A DNA stretch of 64,000 nt from JBMDXB01 sp048594975 (GTDB taxonomy: Bacteria; Acidobacteriota; Vicinamibacteria; Vicinamibacterales; 2-12-FULL-66-21). How positions within the stretch are numbered: the first letter of the stretch is position 1; each line of letters opens with the position of its first letter. Positions 45,805-54,845 of this stretch are shown here, one piece after another. The stretch lies in the NCBI GenBank assembly GCA_048594975.1, contig JBMDXQ010000105.1:1-64000 (forward strand), written 5' to 3'. The notes under the pieces were generated by a model that had not been told where the DNA came from, did no database searches, and was given only the letters and a program-made list of their open reading frames with translations. The translations under genes and the position numbers were made by a program.

Positions 45805-47796
45805 ATGATGATGGCTCGACTTCTCGCCTTGACCGCGATCGCGGCGGCCGCCCTGATTCGCCACCCTCCCATTAGCCAGGCCCCCGTCGCGGCCCCCCTG
45901 GACCCGCAGAACTGGCAGGACCAGGACGAGATGACGTGGTCCGACTACCGCCCCATCCCGGGCACGCGGTGGGCGGCGCCGGTGCCAGGGAGCATCCGGA
46001 ACTTCCGCGTCGCGCTGGTCGCCGTCGATTTCCCCGACCAGCCGTTCGTGATCACGCTGGCGAAGCAGTCCGACCTGTTCGGCAACCCGCAGATCGATCC
46101 GATCCCGCGCGAGCAGGTCCCGTGCTTCTACGCCGACTTCTGGGGCCGGCCGAACGCGTTCAACCACGGCCACACGATCCACGAGTACTGGATGGAACAG
46201 TCGCGCGGCCGCGTCGGCATCCCGGCGATCGACACGTTCGGGCCGTACCGCATGCCGAAGAACCTGTTCCAGTACGGGTTGCGCGAGTACGGCCAGCAGG
46301 TCGGCTGTCCGACCGGGTTCGAGTGCGACGCGCGGATGGAGCCCGACGTCGACGCGCTGTGGGCGGCCGAGGCCGGCGCCGACATCAAGCGCCAGTACGA
46401 CATCGTCCTGCGCATCTACGCCGGTTACGACGAGACCACGGTGTGGCAGGAGTTCGGGGAGATGAGGTTCGCCACAAAGGAGGACATCCCGGACGCATGG
46501 GGTAACCCCGATCCGGAGAAGCCGAAGTGGGTGCCGACGCGCTATGTGCCGTGGACGTCGTGGAAGGCGGGCGCGCAGCAGTGGGGCCTCGCCTCGGTGC
46601 GCCAGGGCGAGAGCTCCGGCACCATCACCCACGAGATCGCGCACTTCGCGTTCCGCACCGGCGACAACAACAACAACCCGTACGCGCAGCCCTACCGGCG
46701 CGTGGGCTCCGGGCCGTGGGACATCATGGACCGCGGCTCGTTCAACGGCCCCGGCGGCCCGTACCGCCGCTGGGTCGTGCCTGCCAACCAGGGTGCGTCG
46801 ATGCCCGCCGGCCTGATGCTGCGCAATCGCGTCCGCTTCGCGTTCGTGAAACCGGAGCAGGTCGTGACCCTGAGTCGCAACGGGCTCGCGCAGACGGGGC
46901 TCGCGCTCGCGCGCGTCGCTGCGCGTGCGGTAGAGCCGCCGCCGGGATCGTTTGCCGGCATCACGGTGACGTTCGACGGCGACGCGCCGCAGGACCGCAC
47001 GCCGCCGTGCGACATGAAGGCGGACCCGCGGTGCGCAGGGGACCCGGTCTGGAACTTCTACAGCGTCGAGGTGGTGCAGCGCATCGGCTACGACTCGTTC
47101 ACGCCCGACAGCGGCGTGCTCATCGCGAAGAACAAGACCGGCGAGGGCAACACCTGCGGCTACAACTGCTTTACCTGGGTCATCGACGCACATCCCGAGG
47201 ACATCAACCGGCTGGACTTCGTGAGGCCGGACGGCACTCGCGTCATGCGCACGATCGCCGACTACCGCCAGCTGAACGACGCGCTGTTCCATGCCGGCCT
47301 CGACTCCGGCAGCCAGTACGAATGGGTGGACATGCCGAACCGGCTCCACTTCTACGTCGCCGACCTCCAGACAGGCGCCGCTGGCGTGATGACCTACAGG
47401 GTCGGCGTGCGGTCGCTCGACGGCGCCGGGCCGCAGCCGCGGGGCGTGTCGGTGTCCGCCCCGCAGGCGGCCGAGCTCGCTGCGTCCGTCAGCGCCTTCG
47501 ACGTGCTCGTCCGGAACACGGGAACGGCCACAGCGGTCCCAGCAGCAGTCCACCCGCATGCTCCGCCGTCGTCGCTGGGGGCCGACATCTACCGCGTCGC
47601 GCTCGCCGTCGAGGGCAGTGGCTGGACGGCGAGCATCCAGAACGCGTTCGTCGGGCTGAACGCCGGCGAATCCACGAACGTGCGGGTCTACCTCCGCGCC
47701 ACAGGCAGGAGCGCCCGGAGCGGCCGCGTCATCGTGACTGTCACATCGGAAAGCGATCCGTCGAAATCCGCGACCGCCGTCACAGCCGTACGCTGA
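45805..47796 (+). CDS. Exported M6-like metalloprotease
   Basis: A 663-residue exported protein. The zinc site is HEIAH at 276-280 (GTITHEIAHFAF), preceded by VALVAVDFPDQPF and the STEYW-like HEYWMEQSRGRVGI that M6 (immune inhibitor A-type) peptidases share; a downstream PWDIMDRGSF stretch supplies the expected Met-turn-like block. The C-terminal 200 residues form beta-rich domains ending in a CARDB/NPCBM-like sandwich (VALAVEGSGWTASIQNAFVG). Extracellular degradation of proteins is the likely role. Three consecutive ATGs (45805, 45808, 45811) precede the signal peptide; no ribosome site is visible because the hairpin array runs to the start. Confidence 0.85.
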   Translation: MMMARLLALTAIAAAALIRHPPISQAPVAAPLDPQNWQDQDEMTWSDYRPIPGTRWAAPVPGSIRNFRVALVAVDFPDQPFVITLAKQSDLFGNPQIDPIPREQVPCFYADFWGRPNAFNHGHTIHEYWMEQSRGRVGIPAIDTFGPYRMPKNLFQYGLREYGQQVGCPTGFECDARMEPDVDALWAAEAGADIKRQYDIVLRIYAGYDETTVWQEFGEMRFATKEDIPDAWGNPDPEKPKWVPTRYVPWTSWKAGAQQWGLASVRQGESSGTITHEIAHFAFRTGDNNNNPYAQPYRRVGSGPWDIMDRGSFNGPGGPYRRWVVPANQGASMPAGLMLRNRVRFAFVKPEQVVTLSRNGLAQTGLALARVAARAVEPPPGSFAGITVTFDGDAPQDRTPPCDMKADPRCAGDPVWNFYSVEVVQRIGYDSFTPDSGVLIAKNKTGEGNTCGYNCFTWVIDAHPEDINRLDFVRPDGTRVMRTIADYRQLNDALFHAGLDSGSQYEWVDMPNRLHFYVADLQTGAAGVMTYRVGVRSLDGAGPQPRGVSVSAPQAAELAASVSAFDVLVRNTGTATAVPAAVHPHAPPSSLGADIYRVALAVEGSGWTASIQNAFVGLNAGESTNVRVYLRATGRSARSGRVIVTVTSESDPSKSATAVTAVR

Positions 47797-47803
47797 AAAG
47801 GGC

Positions 47804-48098
47804 TCTTCGCCGATTTGAATGCACGGATCTCGTGGGACGGACGTCGCTGCGACCCGATGAAATCGAAGCGTTTAGACCACCGCACGCCCGCGGCGCCATT
47901 GCTGTTCGGCAGCCGCCTGCACGGGCCGCTGTTGGAGTGGGCGGCCTGCCCGGCGGCGGGCACGGTCCTCCTTCGACATCGATGCCAAGGCTTGAATTCT
48001 TGGCGCCGCCTGACAGGCGACCGACAGCTGCGAAAGTGAAGATCACGGCAAAGTCAACGACCCGAAGCGGTTGAGGCGTGCATTCAAATCGGCGAAGA
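47804..48098. repeat. 295-bp element with perfect 22-bp terminal inverted repeats (MITE-like)
   Basis: The 22 bases at 47804-47825 (TCTTCGCCGATTTGAATGCACG) are the exact reverse complement of 48077-48098. Nothing recognisable is encoded between them, and no target-site duplication is evident at the edges. The gap between the M6-like and M20 genes (47797-48133) consists almost entirely of this element. It could be a miniature transposon remnant or a large structured RNA. Confidence 0.65.
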
Positions 48099-48133
48099 AC
48101 GTGAAGAAGGGGCTGCCCCCTTGGATACGACGT

Positions 48134-49396
48134 ATGCAGCGTGCTGGCATCTTGTGCGTCCTCGTCCTGTCGACTGCAGTCGCGGCGCAGTCGCCGGACG
48201 CCTCCGTCCGGCGCATCCTCGGCAGCGCCGCCTTCCAGCAGGCGAGCGCCTCCATCGAGCGCGACTACGACCGCTTCGTCCGCGAGCTCGTGACGCTGAC
48301 CGAGATCCCGGCGCCGCCCTTCAAGGAATCGGCACGCGCGAAGGCGTACCTCGCGATGCTGAAGGAGTCCGGCCTCGAGGCGACCGAGATGGACGCCGAG
48401 GGCAACGTCATGGGCGTGCGCCGCGGAACTGGCGGCGGGCCGATGGTCGCGGTCGTCGCACACCTCGACACCGTGTTCCCTGCCGCCACCGACGTCAGGG
48501 TGAAGCGTCAGGGCACGCGCCTCATGGCGCCGGGCGTCGGAGACAACACGCGGGGGGCGGCGCTCATGCTCGCGGTCGTCCGCGCGATCACCGCCGGGCA
48601 GTTCCGGACCGCCGCGGACATCCTGTTCGTGGGCAACGTCGGCGAGGAGGGGGAGGGCGACCTGCGCGGCGTGAAGTTCCTCCTGCAGCAGGGCCGCTAC
48701 AAGGACCGCATCCGGCAGTTCATCGCGATCGACGGCGGCGACCAGGCGGTCATCACGCGCGGAGGTGTCGGCAGCCGCCGCTATCGCGTCGTCTTCAACG
48801 GGCCCGGCGGCCACAGCTACGGCGCGTTCGGGCTGGTCAACCCGGCGTTCGCGATGGGCGACGCCATCGCGAAGCTTTCGCGCCTCCAGGTCCCCGCGGA
48901 GCCGAAGACCACCTTCAACGTCGGCGTGGTGAGCGGCGGGACGTCCGTGAACTCGATCCCGGCCGAGGTGCAGATGACCGTGGACATCCGATCCGTCTCG
49001 TGCACCGAGCTGAAGAAGGTGAACGAAGCGTTCCTGGCGCTCGTGCGCGAGGCGGTCGCGACGGAGAACGCCGTCCGCTCGACGATGGAGGGCCGGGTTG
49101 TCGCGGACCCGAAGCCGATTGGCGACCGTCCGTGCGGGGAGACGCCGGTCGACTCGCCGATCGTTCGCACCGCCGCCGCGGCGCTGAAGGCGTTCGGCCT
49201 CACGCCCGCCTACGGAAGCAGCAGCACGGATGCCAACGTGCCGATGAGCATGGGCATCCCGGCGATCACCATCGGCCGCGGCGGACACGGCGGGCGCAGC
49301 CATGCGCCGGACGAGTGGACGGATGTCGCGAAGCCGGCCGCCGTCCACGCCGTGCAGGTCGTGCTGACCGTCATCCTCGCCGTCGCGGGCGCGTGA
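48134..49396 (+). CDS. Exported M20-family metallopeptidase
   Basis: A 420-residue protein with a short signal peptide (AGILCVLVLSTAVAAQ). The two-zinc site of M20 peptidases is complete: H110-x-D112 in VAHLDTVF, D137 in GVGDNTRGAA, the catalytic pair E171-E172 in VGEEGEGD, and a late histidine in GRGGHGGRSHAPDEW. The dimerisation lid domain is recognisable (GPGGHSYGAFGLVNPAFAMG). Members are aminoacylases, carboxypeptidases or dipeptidases; an exported form would trim peptides outside the cytoplasm, in line with the M6-like protease next door. The ATG at 48134 was chosen because it begins the signal peptide; the frame is open upstream through the repeat element. Confidence 0.9.
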   Translation: MQRAGILCVLVLSTAVAAQSPDASVRRILGSAAFQQASASIERDYDRFVRELVTLTEIPAPPFKESARAKAYLAMLKESGLEATEMDAEGNVMGVRRGTGGGPMVAVVAHLDTVFPAATDVRVKRQGTRLMAPGVGDNTRGAALMLAVVRAITAGQFRTAADILFVGNVGEEGEGDLRGVKFLLQQGRYKDRIRQFIAIDGGDQAVITRGGVGSRRYRVVFNGPGGHSYGAFGLVNPAFAMGDAIAKLSRLQVPAEPKTTFNVGVVSGGTSVNSIPAEVQMTVDIRSVSCTELKKVNEAFLALVREAVATENAVRSTMEGRVVADPKPIGDRPCGETPVDSPIVRTAAAALKAFGLTPAYGSSSTDANVPMSMGIPAITIGRGGHGGRSHAPDEWTDVAKPAAVHAVQVVLTVILAVAGA

Positions 49397-49500
49397 CCGG
49401 TTGCCGAAGCCGCCGTTGGGAAACGGATCGACGGCGCGCGGCCCGAACCGGCTCGCCAGCGCGGGCAGCTGCCATCCCCTCCGTGATGATCACGGCCCGC

Positions 49501-50064
49501 CTACGTGCGTGCACGCAGCGCGGCCGGCCACGGCTCCGGTGTCGCCGCGGCGAACAGCGCGCCGCCCACCAGCGCCACGTTCTTGGTGAAGTTGATCATC
49601 TCGCTCATGCGCGCCTGCTGGTCGGCCTCCTTCCAGAACGCGTGCATCTGCGGCGACACGCCTGCCAGGAAGGTCGAGATCAGCGATGCGCCCATCTTCG
49701 GCCGGACGCCGGTGAGCAGACTGAGTCCGCCGGCGATCAGCATCAGCCCCGTTCCGGCGACTGCGAGGCCGGGCACAGGCGTGCCCTTCGCCTGCGCGTA
49801 GCCGCGCATCATCGTGAAGTTGAGGAAGTGGTTGATGCCGTTGTACAGGAAATAGCCGCCGAACAGCGCGCGCGCGACCAGCAGCGGCGCGGTGTTCGAC
49901 ACGTGCCCGGTCAGCAGGCGCTGTGCGCGATGCTGCTCCGGGTGTCCGAGCTCTGCCTGCCCGCGCACGGTCGCGCCGCCCGGCGGCAGCGGACCGGACG
50001 CCGGATAGATGCCCGTGCGTCCAACCTCGTCCACGTGGCGCAGCGGTGTCGATTGCTCAGCCAT
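49501..50064 (-). CDS. DoxX-family membrane protein
   Basis: A 187-residue protein whose C-terminal 130 residues show the DoxX pattern: LLVARALFGGYFLYNGINHF, then AGTGLMLIAGGLSLLTG, and a last helix FTKNVALVGGALFAA, giving about four membrane helices. The N-terminal 60 residues are hydrophilic and Pro/Gly-rich. DoxX proteins are linked to thiosulfate:quinone oxidoreduction or oxidative-stress membrane complexes, but most remain undefined. ATG 50064 has GAGGAGG seven bases upstream and is preferred over an ATG 45 bases earlier. Confidence 0.85.
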   Translation of the reverse strand: MAEQSTPLRHVDEVGRTGIYPASGPLPPGGATVRGQAELGHPEQHRAQRLLTGHVSNTAPLLVARALFGGYFLYNGINHFLNFTMMRGYAQAKGTPVPGLAVAGTGLMLIAGGLSLLTGVRPKMGASLISTFLAGVSPQMHAFWKEADQQARMSEMINFTKNVALVGGALFAAATPEPWPAALRART

Positions 50065-50110
50065 GGCCTCCTCGCGTATGGGCATCACGACGTGCAATCG
50101 GCGCGCCACA

Positions 50111-52102
50111 TCATGACGACTTCTGCGTTTCCCCCAGATCCTTCCACAGATCGACGTAGCCGTCGCTGATCGTGTCGTCGGGGCTCGCGCCGAACCGCGC
50201 GAGCAGCTCCGTGATCACGCGCGCCTTGTCCTGCGCGTCGCGCCGCGACCAGGTGCGTGACTTCACCTCGAGGAAACAGCCCTCGGGGTACGGGCTCTCC
50301 AGCCGGTCGATGTGCACGTAGAACTCCACGCCGCGGTAGGCCACGAGCCAGCGGCGGCGGTCCTTTTCGACGGAGTGTTCGGCAGCGGGGCGGAAGTACT
50401 CGCGGTAGAACCGCGGCGAGTGCGTCGCCGGCGCGAGGTAGCGCGAGCGGAAGAGCAGGACCGACCCGAAGCGATCCTCGCGCGTGCGTCCGGTGAGTGT
50501 GAGCCGCGCCCGTTCCCTGCTCACGTTCCCCGCCGCGTCGAGAAACTCGTCCACGCGGTAGCGCAGCCGTCCTTGATCCGGATCCTCGAACGACCAGTAG
50601 ATGTCGTGCTGGCGGTAGTGGCTCGAGCGGATCACCGTCAGCTCCTCGCTGGCGATGGCGTCGACCACCTGGCGCGCCGACGGCACGCGCGCCTTCACCT
50701 GCACCTCGAAGCTCTCCTGCTCGACCGCGCCGCCGACGGCGACCAGCTTCTGCAGAACGCTGACCTCGCGGCTGCCCAGAAACACATCGATGGCCGCCGC
50801 CTGCCGGCGCGCGGCCACGCGCAGCTCGTCCTCGTCGAGCGTAAGCAGCGCGCGGTCGCGCATCAGCCACCGGCCGTTGCACATCACGTCGACGACGTCG
50901 CTCGACTTGGCGGCATAGACGACGCGGGCGTAGATGCCGGCGGGATCGCGCGAGTAGGAGGGCACGTTGTGAATGGAATCGAGGTCGAGCACGATGAGGT
51001 CCGCGCGCTTGCCCGGCTCCAGCGACCCGGTGAGGTCGCCCATGTGGAGCGCGCGCGCGCCGATGCGCGTCGCCATCGCCAGCGCGTCGCGCGCCGGCAG
51101 CGCCGTCGGGTCCCCGCCCGTGCCCTTGGCGACGAGCGCCGCCAGTCGCGTCTCCTCGAACATGTCGAGGTCGTTGTTCGAAGCCGGGCCATCGGTCCCG
51201 ATGCCGACGTTCAGCCCCAGCTCCAGCATCCGCGCAACCGGGGCGACGCCGGCGCCCAGCTTCAGGTTGCTCGTCGGGTTGTGCGCCACGCCCGCGCCCG
51301 CGTGCTTCAACGCGCGCATCTCCCCGTCGTCCACGTGCACGCAGTGCGCGGCGAGCACCCTGGCGTTGAAGACCCCCTGCTTCTTGACGTACGGCACCAC
51401 CGGCATGCCGTGCTGGCGGCGCGAGTCCTCGACCTCCAGCAGCGTCTCGGCGAGGTGGGTATGGAGCGGGACGTCGAATTCCGCCGCCAGCTCGGCGCAC
51501 GCGCGCAGGATCTCGGCCGTACAGGTGTACGGCGCGTGCGGCGCCGGCCCGGGGACGATGAGCGGATGGCCGCGCCACCGCTCGATGAACTCGCGCGCGC
51601 GGGCGAGCGAGTCCTCGTAGCTGGCCGCGTCCGGCGACGGGAAGCGGAGCACCGTCTGCGAGCAGAGCGCGCGCAGGCCGGCGGCGGCGGTGGCCTCGGC
51701 GACCGAGTCCTCGAAGTAATACATGTCGGCGAAGCAGGTCACGCCAGAGCGGATCATCTCCGCGCAGGCGAGGCGGGCCCCGAGCGCGACGAACTCGGGG
51801 CTGACGAACTCGCGCTCGACCGGCATCATGTAGCCCATCAGCCAGACGTCCAGCCGGAGGTCGTCGGCGAGGCCGCGCAGCAGCGACATCGCGGCGTGCG
51901 TGTGAGCGTTGACCAGCCCGGGCATCACCAGGCGGCCGCCACAGTCGATTCGCTCGCGCGGTTCGTAGGTCAGCGCCTCCGGCCCGACCGCCACGACGGC
52001 GTCCCCGGCGACGGCCACGCCTCCCGAGGCATGGACCGTGAACTGCTCGTCCATCGTCAGGATGGTGGCGTTCGTCAGGAGGAGGTCGCACGTCCGGGCC
52101 AT
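50111..52102 (-). CDS. Amidohydrolase (MtaD/SAH deaminase-like) fused to a CYTH domain
   Basis: A 663-residue cytoplasmic two-domain protein. Residues 1-430 are an amidohydrolase of the 5'-methylthioadenosine/S-adenosylhomocysteine deaminase type: VNAHTHAAMS for the metal histidines, VPLHTHLAET, AAHCVHVDDGE and the aspartate in GIGTDGPASNND. From about residue 465 to 640 comes a CYTH (triphosphate tunnel) domain: FEVQVKARV, where ExExK is usual, then RLRYRVDEFLD, ARLTLTGRT and CFLEVKSRTWSRRD. CYTH proteins bind polyanionic triphosphates and include class IV adenylate cyclases and tripolyphosphatases. The fusion suggests deamination of a purine compound coupled to triphosphate chemistry or sensing. 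TACACT lies six bases before the ATG. Confidence 0.85.
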   Translation of the reverse strand: MARTCDLLLTNATILTMDEQFTVHASGGVAVAGDAVVAVGPEALTYEPRERIDCGGRLVMPGLVNAHTHAAMSLLRGLADDLRLDVWLMGYMMPVEREFVSPEFVALGARLACAEMIRSGVTCFADMYYFEDSVAEATAAAGLRALCSQTVLRFPSPDAASYEDSLARAREFIERWRGHPLIVPGPAPHAPYTCTAEILRACAELAAEFDVPLHTHLAETLLEVEDSRRQHGMPVVPYVKKQGVFNARVLAAHCVHVDDGEMRALKHAGAGVAHNPTSNLKLGAGVAPVARMLELGLNVGIGTDGPASNNDLDMFEETRLAALVAKGTGGDPTALPARDALAMATRIGARALHMGDLTGSLEPGKRADLIVLDLDSIHNVPSYSRDPAGIYARVVYAAKSSDVVDVMCNGRWLMRDRALLTLDEDELRVAARRQAAAIDVFLGSREVSVLQKLVAVGGAVEQESFEVQVKARVPSARQVVDAIASEELTVIRSSHYRQHDIYWSFEDPDQGRLRYRVDEFLDAAGNVSRERARLTLTGRTREDRFGSVLLFRSRYLAPATHSPRFYREYFRPAAEHSVEKDRRRWLVAYRGVEFYVHIDRLESPYPEGCFLEVKSRTWSRRDAQDKARVITELLARFGASPDDTISDGYVDLWKDLGETQKSS

Positions 52103-52482
52103 TACCGCAGTGTAGCCCCAGTCAGCGTGGCCGGGCGCCATGGGCGGCGTCGGACGCCCCGAGGCCGATGCCGGCTGCGGTCGCGACCGATGGCCGGATG
52201 GCACGGCCGTGCCGGTGTTCAACGCGTACGATGGCGTACTGAAGACGGCTCCGGACCGCGACGGTCGGGCCGGCGTCTCACGACTAGTCCATCCTGAATG
52301 GGTCGAACGGTTTCGCGAGGTTAGACAGCGGCATTATCCTGACGATCTGATGACCGCGTTCTCCCGCCGGTCCCAGCGGTGTCGGCTGCCGCGGTGGCTG
52401 GCTCGGACACCCCTGGCGGAGGGGTGCCGGTGACGAAGCCGCGCGAACAGTCTTCAATGCGACAGTGCAAGAGGGGGCCCTC
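52103..52482. other. Intergenic region, no gene recognised
   Basis: A 380-base gap. One plus-strand frame (52140-52433) is open and includes a mildly protein-like patch (SRLVHPEWVERFREVRQRHY), but no ribosome site or family supports it. The -10 box of the leftward gene lies at 52109-52114. Confidence 0.3.
52109..52114 (-). promoter_or_regulatory. Putative -10 box of a leaderless promoter
   Basis: Minus-strand TACACT is followed by six bases (GCGGTA) and the ATG at 52102, matching the spacing at pssA and the rhomboid gene. Confidence 0.5.
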
Positions 52483-52794
52483 GTGAATGAACAGTTCGTC
52501 TCCGGCCTCGTCATCGGCGCGCTCGCCGCGGTCGCGGCCCTGGCGCGCGTGGCGTCACGCGAACGGCGTCCGAGCGCGCTTTCTCGCATCGAGGCGAAGC
52601 TGGATACTCTCCTGGAGCACGACGGCATTCGCTTCGACCCGTTTTCGGACGTTCCGCCGACCGTGCACGACGCGCTGCAGCAGGGCAAGAAGATCGAGGC
52701 GATCAAGGCATATCGGCTGGCGACAGGAAAAGGACTCAAGGAGTCCAAGCAATACGTCGAGGAGGTACAGCGCCGCGCGAGTCCTCGCGGATGA
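52483..52794 (+). CDS. Membrane-anchored protein with ribosomal L7/L12 C-terminal-like domain
   Basis: A 103-residue protein. The N-terminus is a single hydrophobic segment (VSGLVIGALAAVAALARVA), then a short linker (LSRIEAKLDTLLEHDGI), and a C-terminal helix-turn-helix-like module ALQQGKKIEAIKAYRLATG, KGLKESKQYVEEV that matches the ribosomal protein bL12 C-terminal domain, which contacts translation factors. As the real bL12 has no membrane anchor and lies in the ribosomal operon, this is a free-standing relative of unknown role. The GTG at 52483 is chosen because GAGGG lies upstream and the protein then begins with the anchor. Confidence 0.75.
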   Translation: MNEQFVSGLVIGALAAVAALARVASRERRPSALSRIEAKLDTLLEHDGIRFDPFSDVPPTVHDALQQGKKIEAIKAYRLATGKGLKESKQYVEEVQRRASPRG

Positions 52795-52942
52795 CAGCGG
52801 GGTGCGGAATGGCCGGACCTGGACGGTCGCCATGATGGCGGCTCGTCATCCGGTCGCTGATCCCGCAAGCGGCCGCGACTTCCAGTAGTTTCCGCGGAAT
52901 CCCCCGCGATCGCCGCGAGGGGAGGCGGCGGTAGCAGCGTTC

Positions 52943-53722
52943 ATGTCAATCGACCAACCCTATCGCGAGGGACTCGCCCGCATCCACGACGCCGGCCACG
53001 GCGATCTTGCCCGCGACGCCGCCGCCCGGTTCCTCGAGGAACTCGCCCGCGCTGGGCTTCGGCGCGGCACGGTCGTCGATCTCGGCTGCGGGAGCGGCAT
53101 CCTCGCGCGCCAGCTGGCAGACGCCGGGTATCACGTGCTCGGTATCGACGCCTCGGAGGCGATGATCGCGCTGGCGCGCCGGCGCGCGCCGCAGGCGGAG
53201 TTGCGCGTCGAATCGTTCGTGGCTGCCGCTCTGCCGACGTGCGTGGGCGTCACCGCGATCGGCGAGGTCCTGAACTACCAGTTCGACGCGGGCAACGACG
53301 AGTCCGCGCGCGTCCGCCTGTTGCGCCGGGTGTGCGACGCCCTCGTCCCGGGCGGCCTGTTCATGTTCGACGTCGCCGGACCGGAGCGTGCAAGCCAGGC
53401 CGCGCAGCGCACGTTCGCCGAAGGGCCGGGCTGGGCCGTCCTGGTGCAGACGGACGGTGATGCGGCAGCCGGAGTGCTGTTGCGCACGAACACCAGCTTC
53501 CGCCAGGTCGGCACGCTGTACGAGCGTGACGTCGAAGTCCACCGGCTGATCCTCCTCGACCCATCCGCGGTCCTGGCATCGTTGCGCGACCTCGGCTTCG
53601 ATGCAGAGGAGATTCCCGATTACGGGGGCGTCCGATTGCCCCACGGCATGACCGCGTTTCTGTGCCGAACCAGCGTTGACGAGGCTGCCCGGGAGCGCAG
53701 CGGTGTGGACGGTGTGGCATGA
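52943..53722 (+). CDS. Class I SAM-dependent methyltransferase
   Basis: A 259-residue cytoplasmic protein with the Rossmann-like methyltransferase fold: motif I VVDLGCGSGILARQL, GYHVLGIDASEAMIALARRR for the ribose-binding acidic residue, and the later ALVPGGLFMFDVAG. The acceptor cannot be predicted. The stop overlaps the start of the AHSA1-domain gene by four bases (ATGA), so the two are translated together. It may modify the small molecule bound by that partner, which is inference. Confidence 0.88.
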   Translation: MSIDQPYREGLARIHDAGHGDLARDAAARFLEELARAGLRRGTVVDLGCGSGILARQLADAGYHVLGIDASEAMIALARRRAPQAELRVESFVAAALPTCVGVTAIGEVLNYQFDAGNDESARVRLLRRVCDALVPGGLFMFDVAGPERASQAAQRTFAEGPGWAVLVQTDGDAAAGVLLRTNTSFRQVGTLYERDVEVHRLILLDPSAVLASLRDLGFDAEEIPDYGGVRLPHGMTAFLCRTSVDEAARERSGVDGVA

Positions 53723-54177
53723 GCGCGACCCGCATCATTCAGCGGGTGAATGCGCCCCGCGCCGAGGTGTATCGCGCGCTGCTCGACCCGCACGCGGTCG
53801 CCACCTGGATGGTGCCGACCGGGATGGCCAGCCACGTGCACGAGTTCGACGCGCGTGAAGGTGGCGCGTTCCGCATTTCGCTCACCTACGACACGGCGAC
53901 CGGAACGGGGAAGACGAACGAGAGCACCGACACGTTCCATGGCCGCTTCGTCAGGCTGGTGCCCAACGAGCAGGTCGTGGAGGTCGTCGAGTTCGAGTCC
54001 GCGGATCCCTCGCTGCGCGGCGAGATGACCATCACCATCTCGCTCGTGGAGGCCGACGGCGGAACGGAGATCCACGCGGTTCACGACCGGCTGCCGCCAG
54101 GCCTGTCGCCTGCCGATAACGAAACCGGCTGGCGATCGTCGCTGGCGAAGCTCGCTGACCTGGCGGAGAAGAAGTAG
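53719..54177 (+). CDS. AHSA1/SRPBCC-domain (START-like) protein
   Basis: A 152-residue single-domain protein of the activator of Hsp90 ATPase homologue 1-like family: VNAPRAEVYRALLDPHAVATW at the N-terminus, GGAFRISLTYD in the middle, and the final ETGWRSSLAKLADLAE helix that closes the ligand pocket. Prokaryotic members bind hydrophobic ligands and occur with small-molecule enzymes or regulators. It overlaps the methyltransferase stop by ATGA and should be co-expressed with it. Confidence 0.87.
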   Translation: MSATRIIQRVNAPRAEVYRALLDPHAVATWMVPTGMASHVHEFDAREGGAFRISLTYDTATGTGKTNESTDTFHGRFVRLVPNEQVVEVVEFESADPSLRGEMTITISLVEADGGTEIHAVHDRLPPGLSPADNETGWRSSLAKLADLAEKK

Positions 54178-54359
54178 GTCGGGTCGTGCGTGATTCCCCG
54201 TACCACCTCGCCAAGCCCGTCTGTCGGATCAGATCTGTGGATAACGCCATGGCGGGCATCGACGTCTTCGATGTCATGCACGCGGCTGCAAGCGCGGGCA
54301 GAGTCCCGGCGCGCCGCGCGGCTGGAGCCTGGCACGCGATTCCCCGCCCGTCTGCGGTC

Positions 54360-54794
54360 ATGGCGGTTGCGCTCGCGCTCATGCTGTCGGGTTGCCGGTC
54401 GGCCGACGCTCCGCGCGCCGCCGCGGCCCGCTACGTCGTCACCGCGACGCCGATCGACCTCGGGGTGGGCGCGCGGGGGTTCTGCGTGGCGATCGATCGG
54501 CGCGATCCGAAGGGTGTCTGGTGGTGGCAGCCGGGCGAGGACTGCTCGACCAGGTCGACCGGCCCCGCCGTGTTTCCGGCAGAACACGCCAGCCTGTCGC
54601 CCTTTTCCCCGGCAGGCGCGCTGGACGTCCGCTTCCGGATTCAGTTGATACGCGCGCGGGAATCCTCGAAACCTCCCTTCCAGGACATTCTGCTCGTGCT
54701 CGAAGAGGGACAGCTGCGCGCGCCGGCCACGGGCTCGCGAGTCCGCACGGTCACGCGCCGCGATCTCGACATCCCCGGCTGGCAATCGCGCTGA
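54360..54794 (+). CDS. Putative lipoprotein of unknown function
   Basis: A 144-residue protein. The ATG at 54360 starts a good lipoprotein signal (VALALMLSGC, lipobox LSGC, C15), so it is preferred over in-frame ATGs up to 174 bases upstream, although no ribosome site is visible. The mature part has two cysteines (GFCVAIDRR; GEDCSTRS), a WWW run and a final DILLVLEEGQL strand. I do not recognise the family. It lies downstream of the methyltransferase/AHSA1 pair on the same strand and is probably anchored to the inner or outer membrane. Confidence 0.6.
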   Translation: MAVALALMLSGCRSADAPRAAAARYVVTATPIDLGVGARGFCVAIDRRDPKGVWWWQPGEDCSTRSTGPAVFPAEHASLSPFSPAGALDVRFRIQLIRARESSKPPFQDILLVLEEGQLRAPATGSRVRTVTRRDLDIPGWQSR

Positions 54795-54845
54795 CGGCAC
54801 GCGCCTGGCGCGCGTCTGGCGAGCGCGCGTCGTCGGTTCCGCATC

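Noticed and set aside
47804..48098. Full insertion sequence at the 22-bp inverted repeats
   Set aside because: The interior is too short and encodes no transposase, and no target-site duplication is visible; kept only as a MITE-like candidate.
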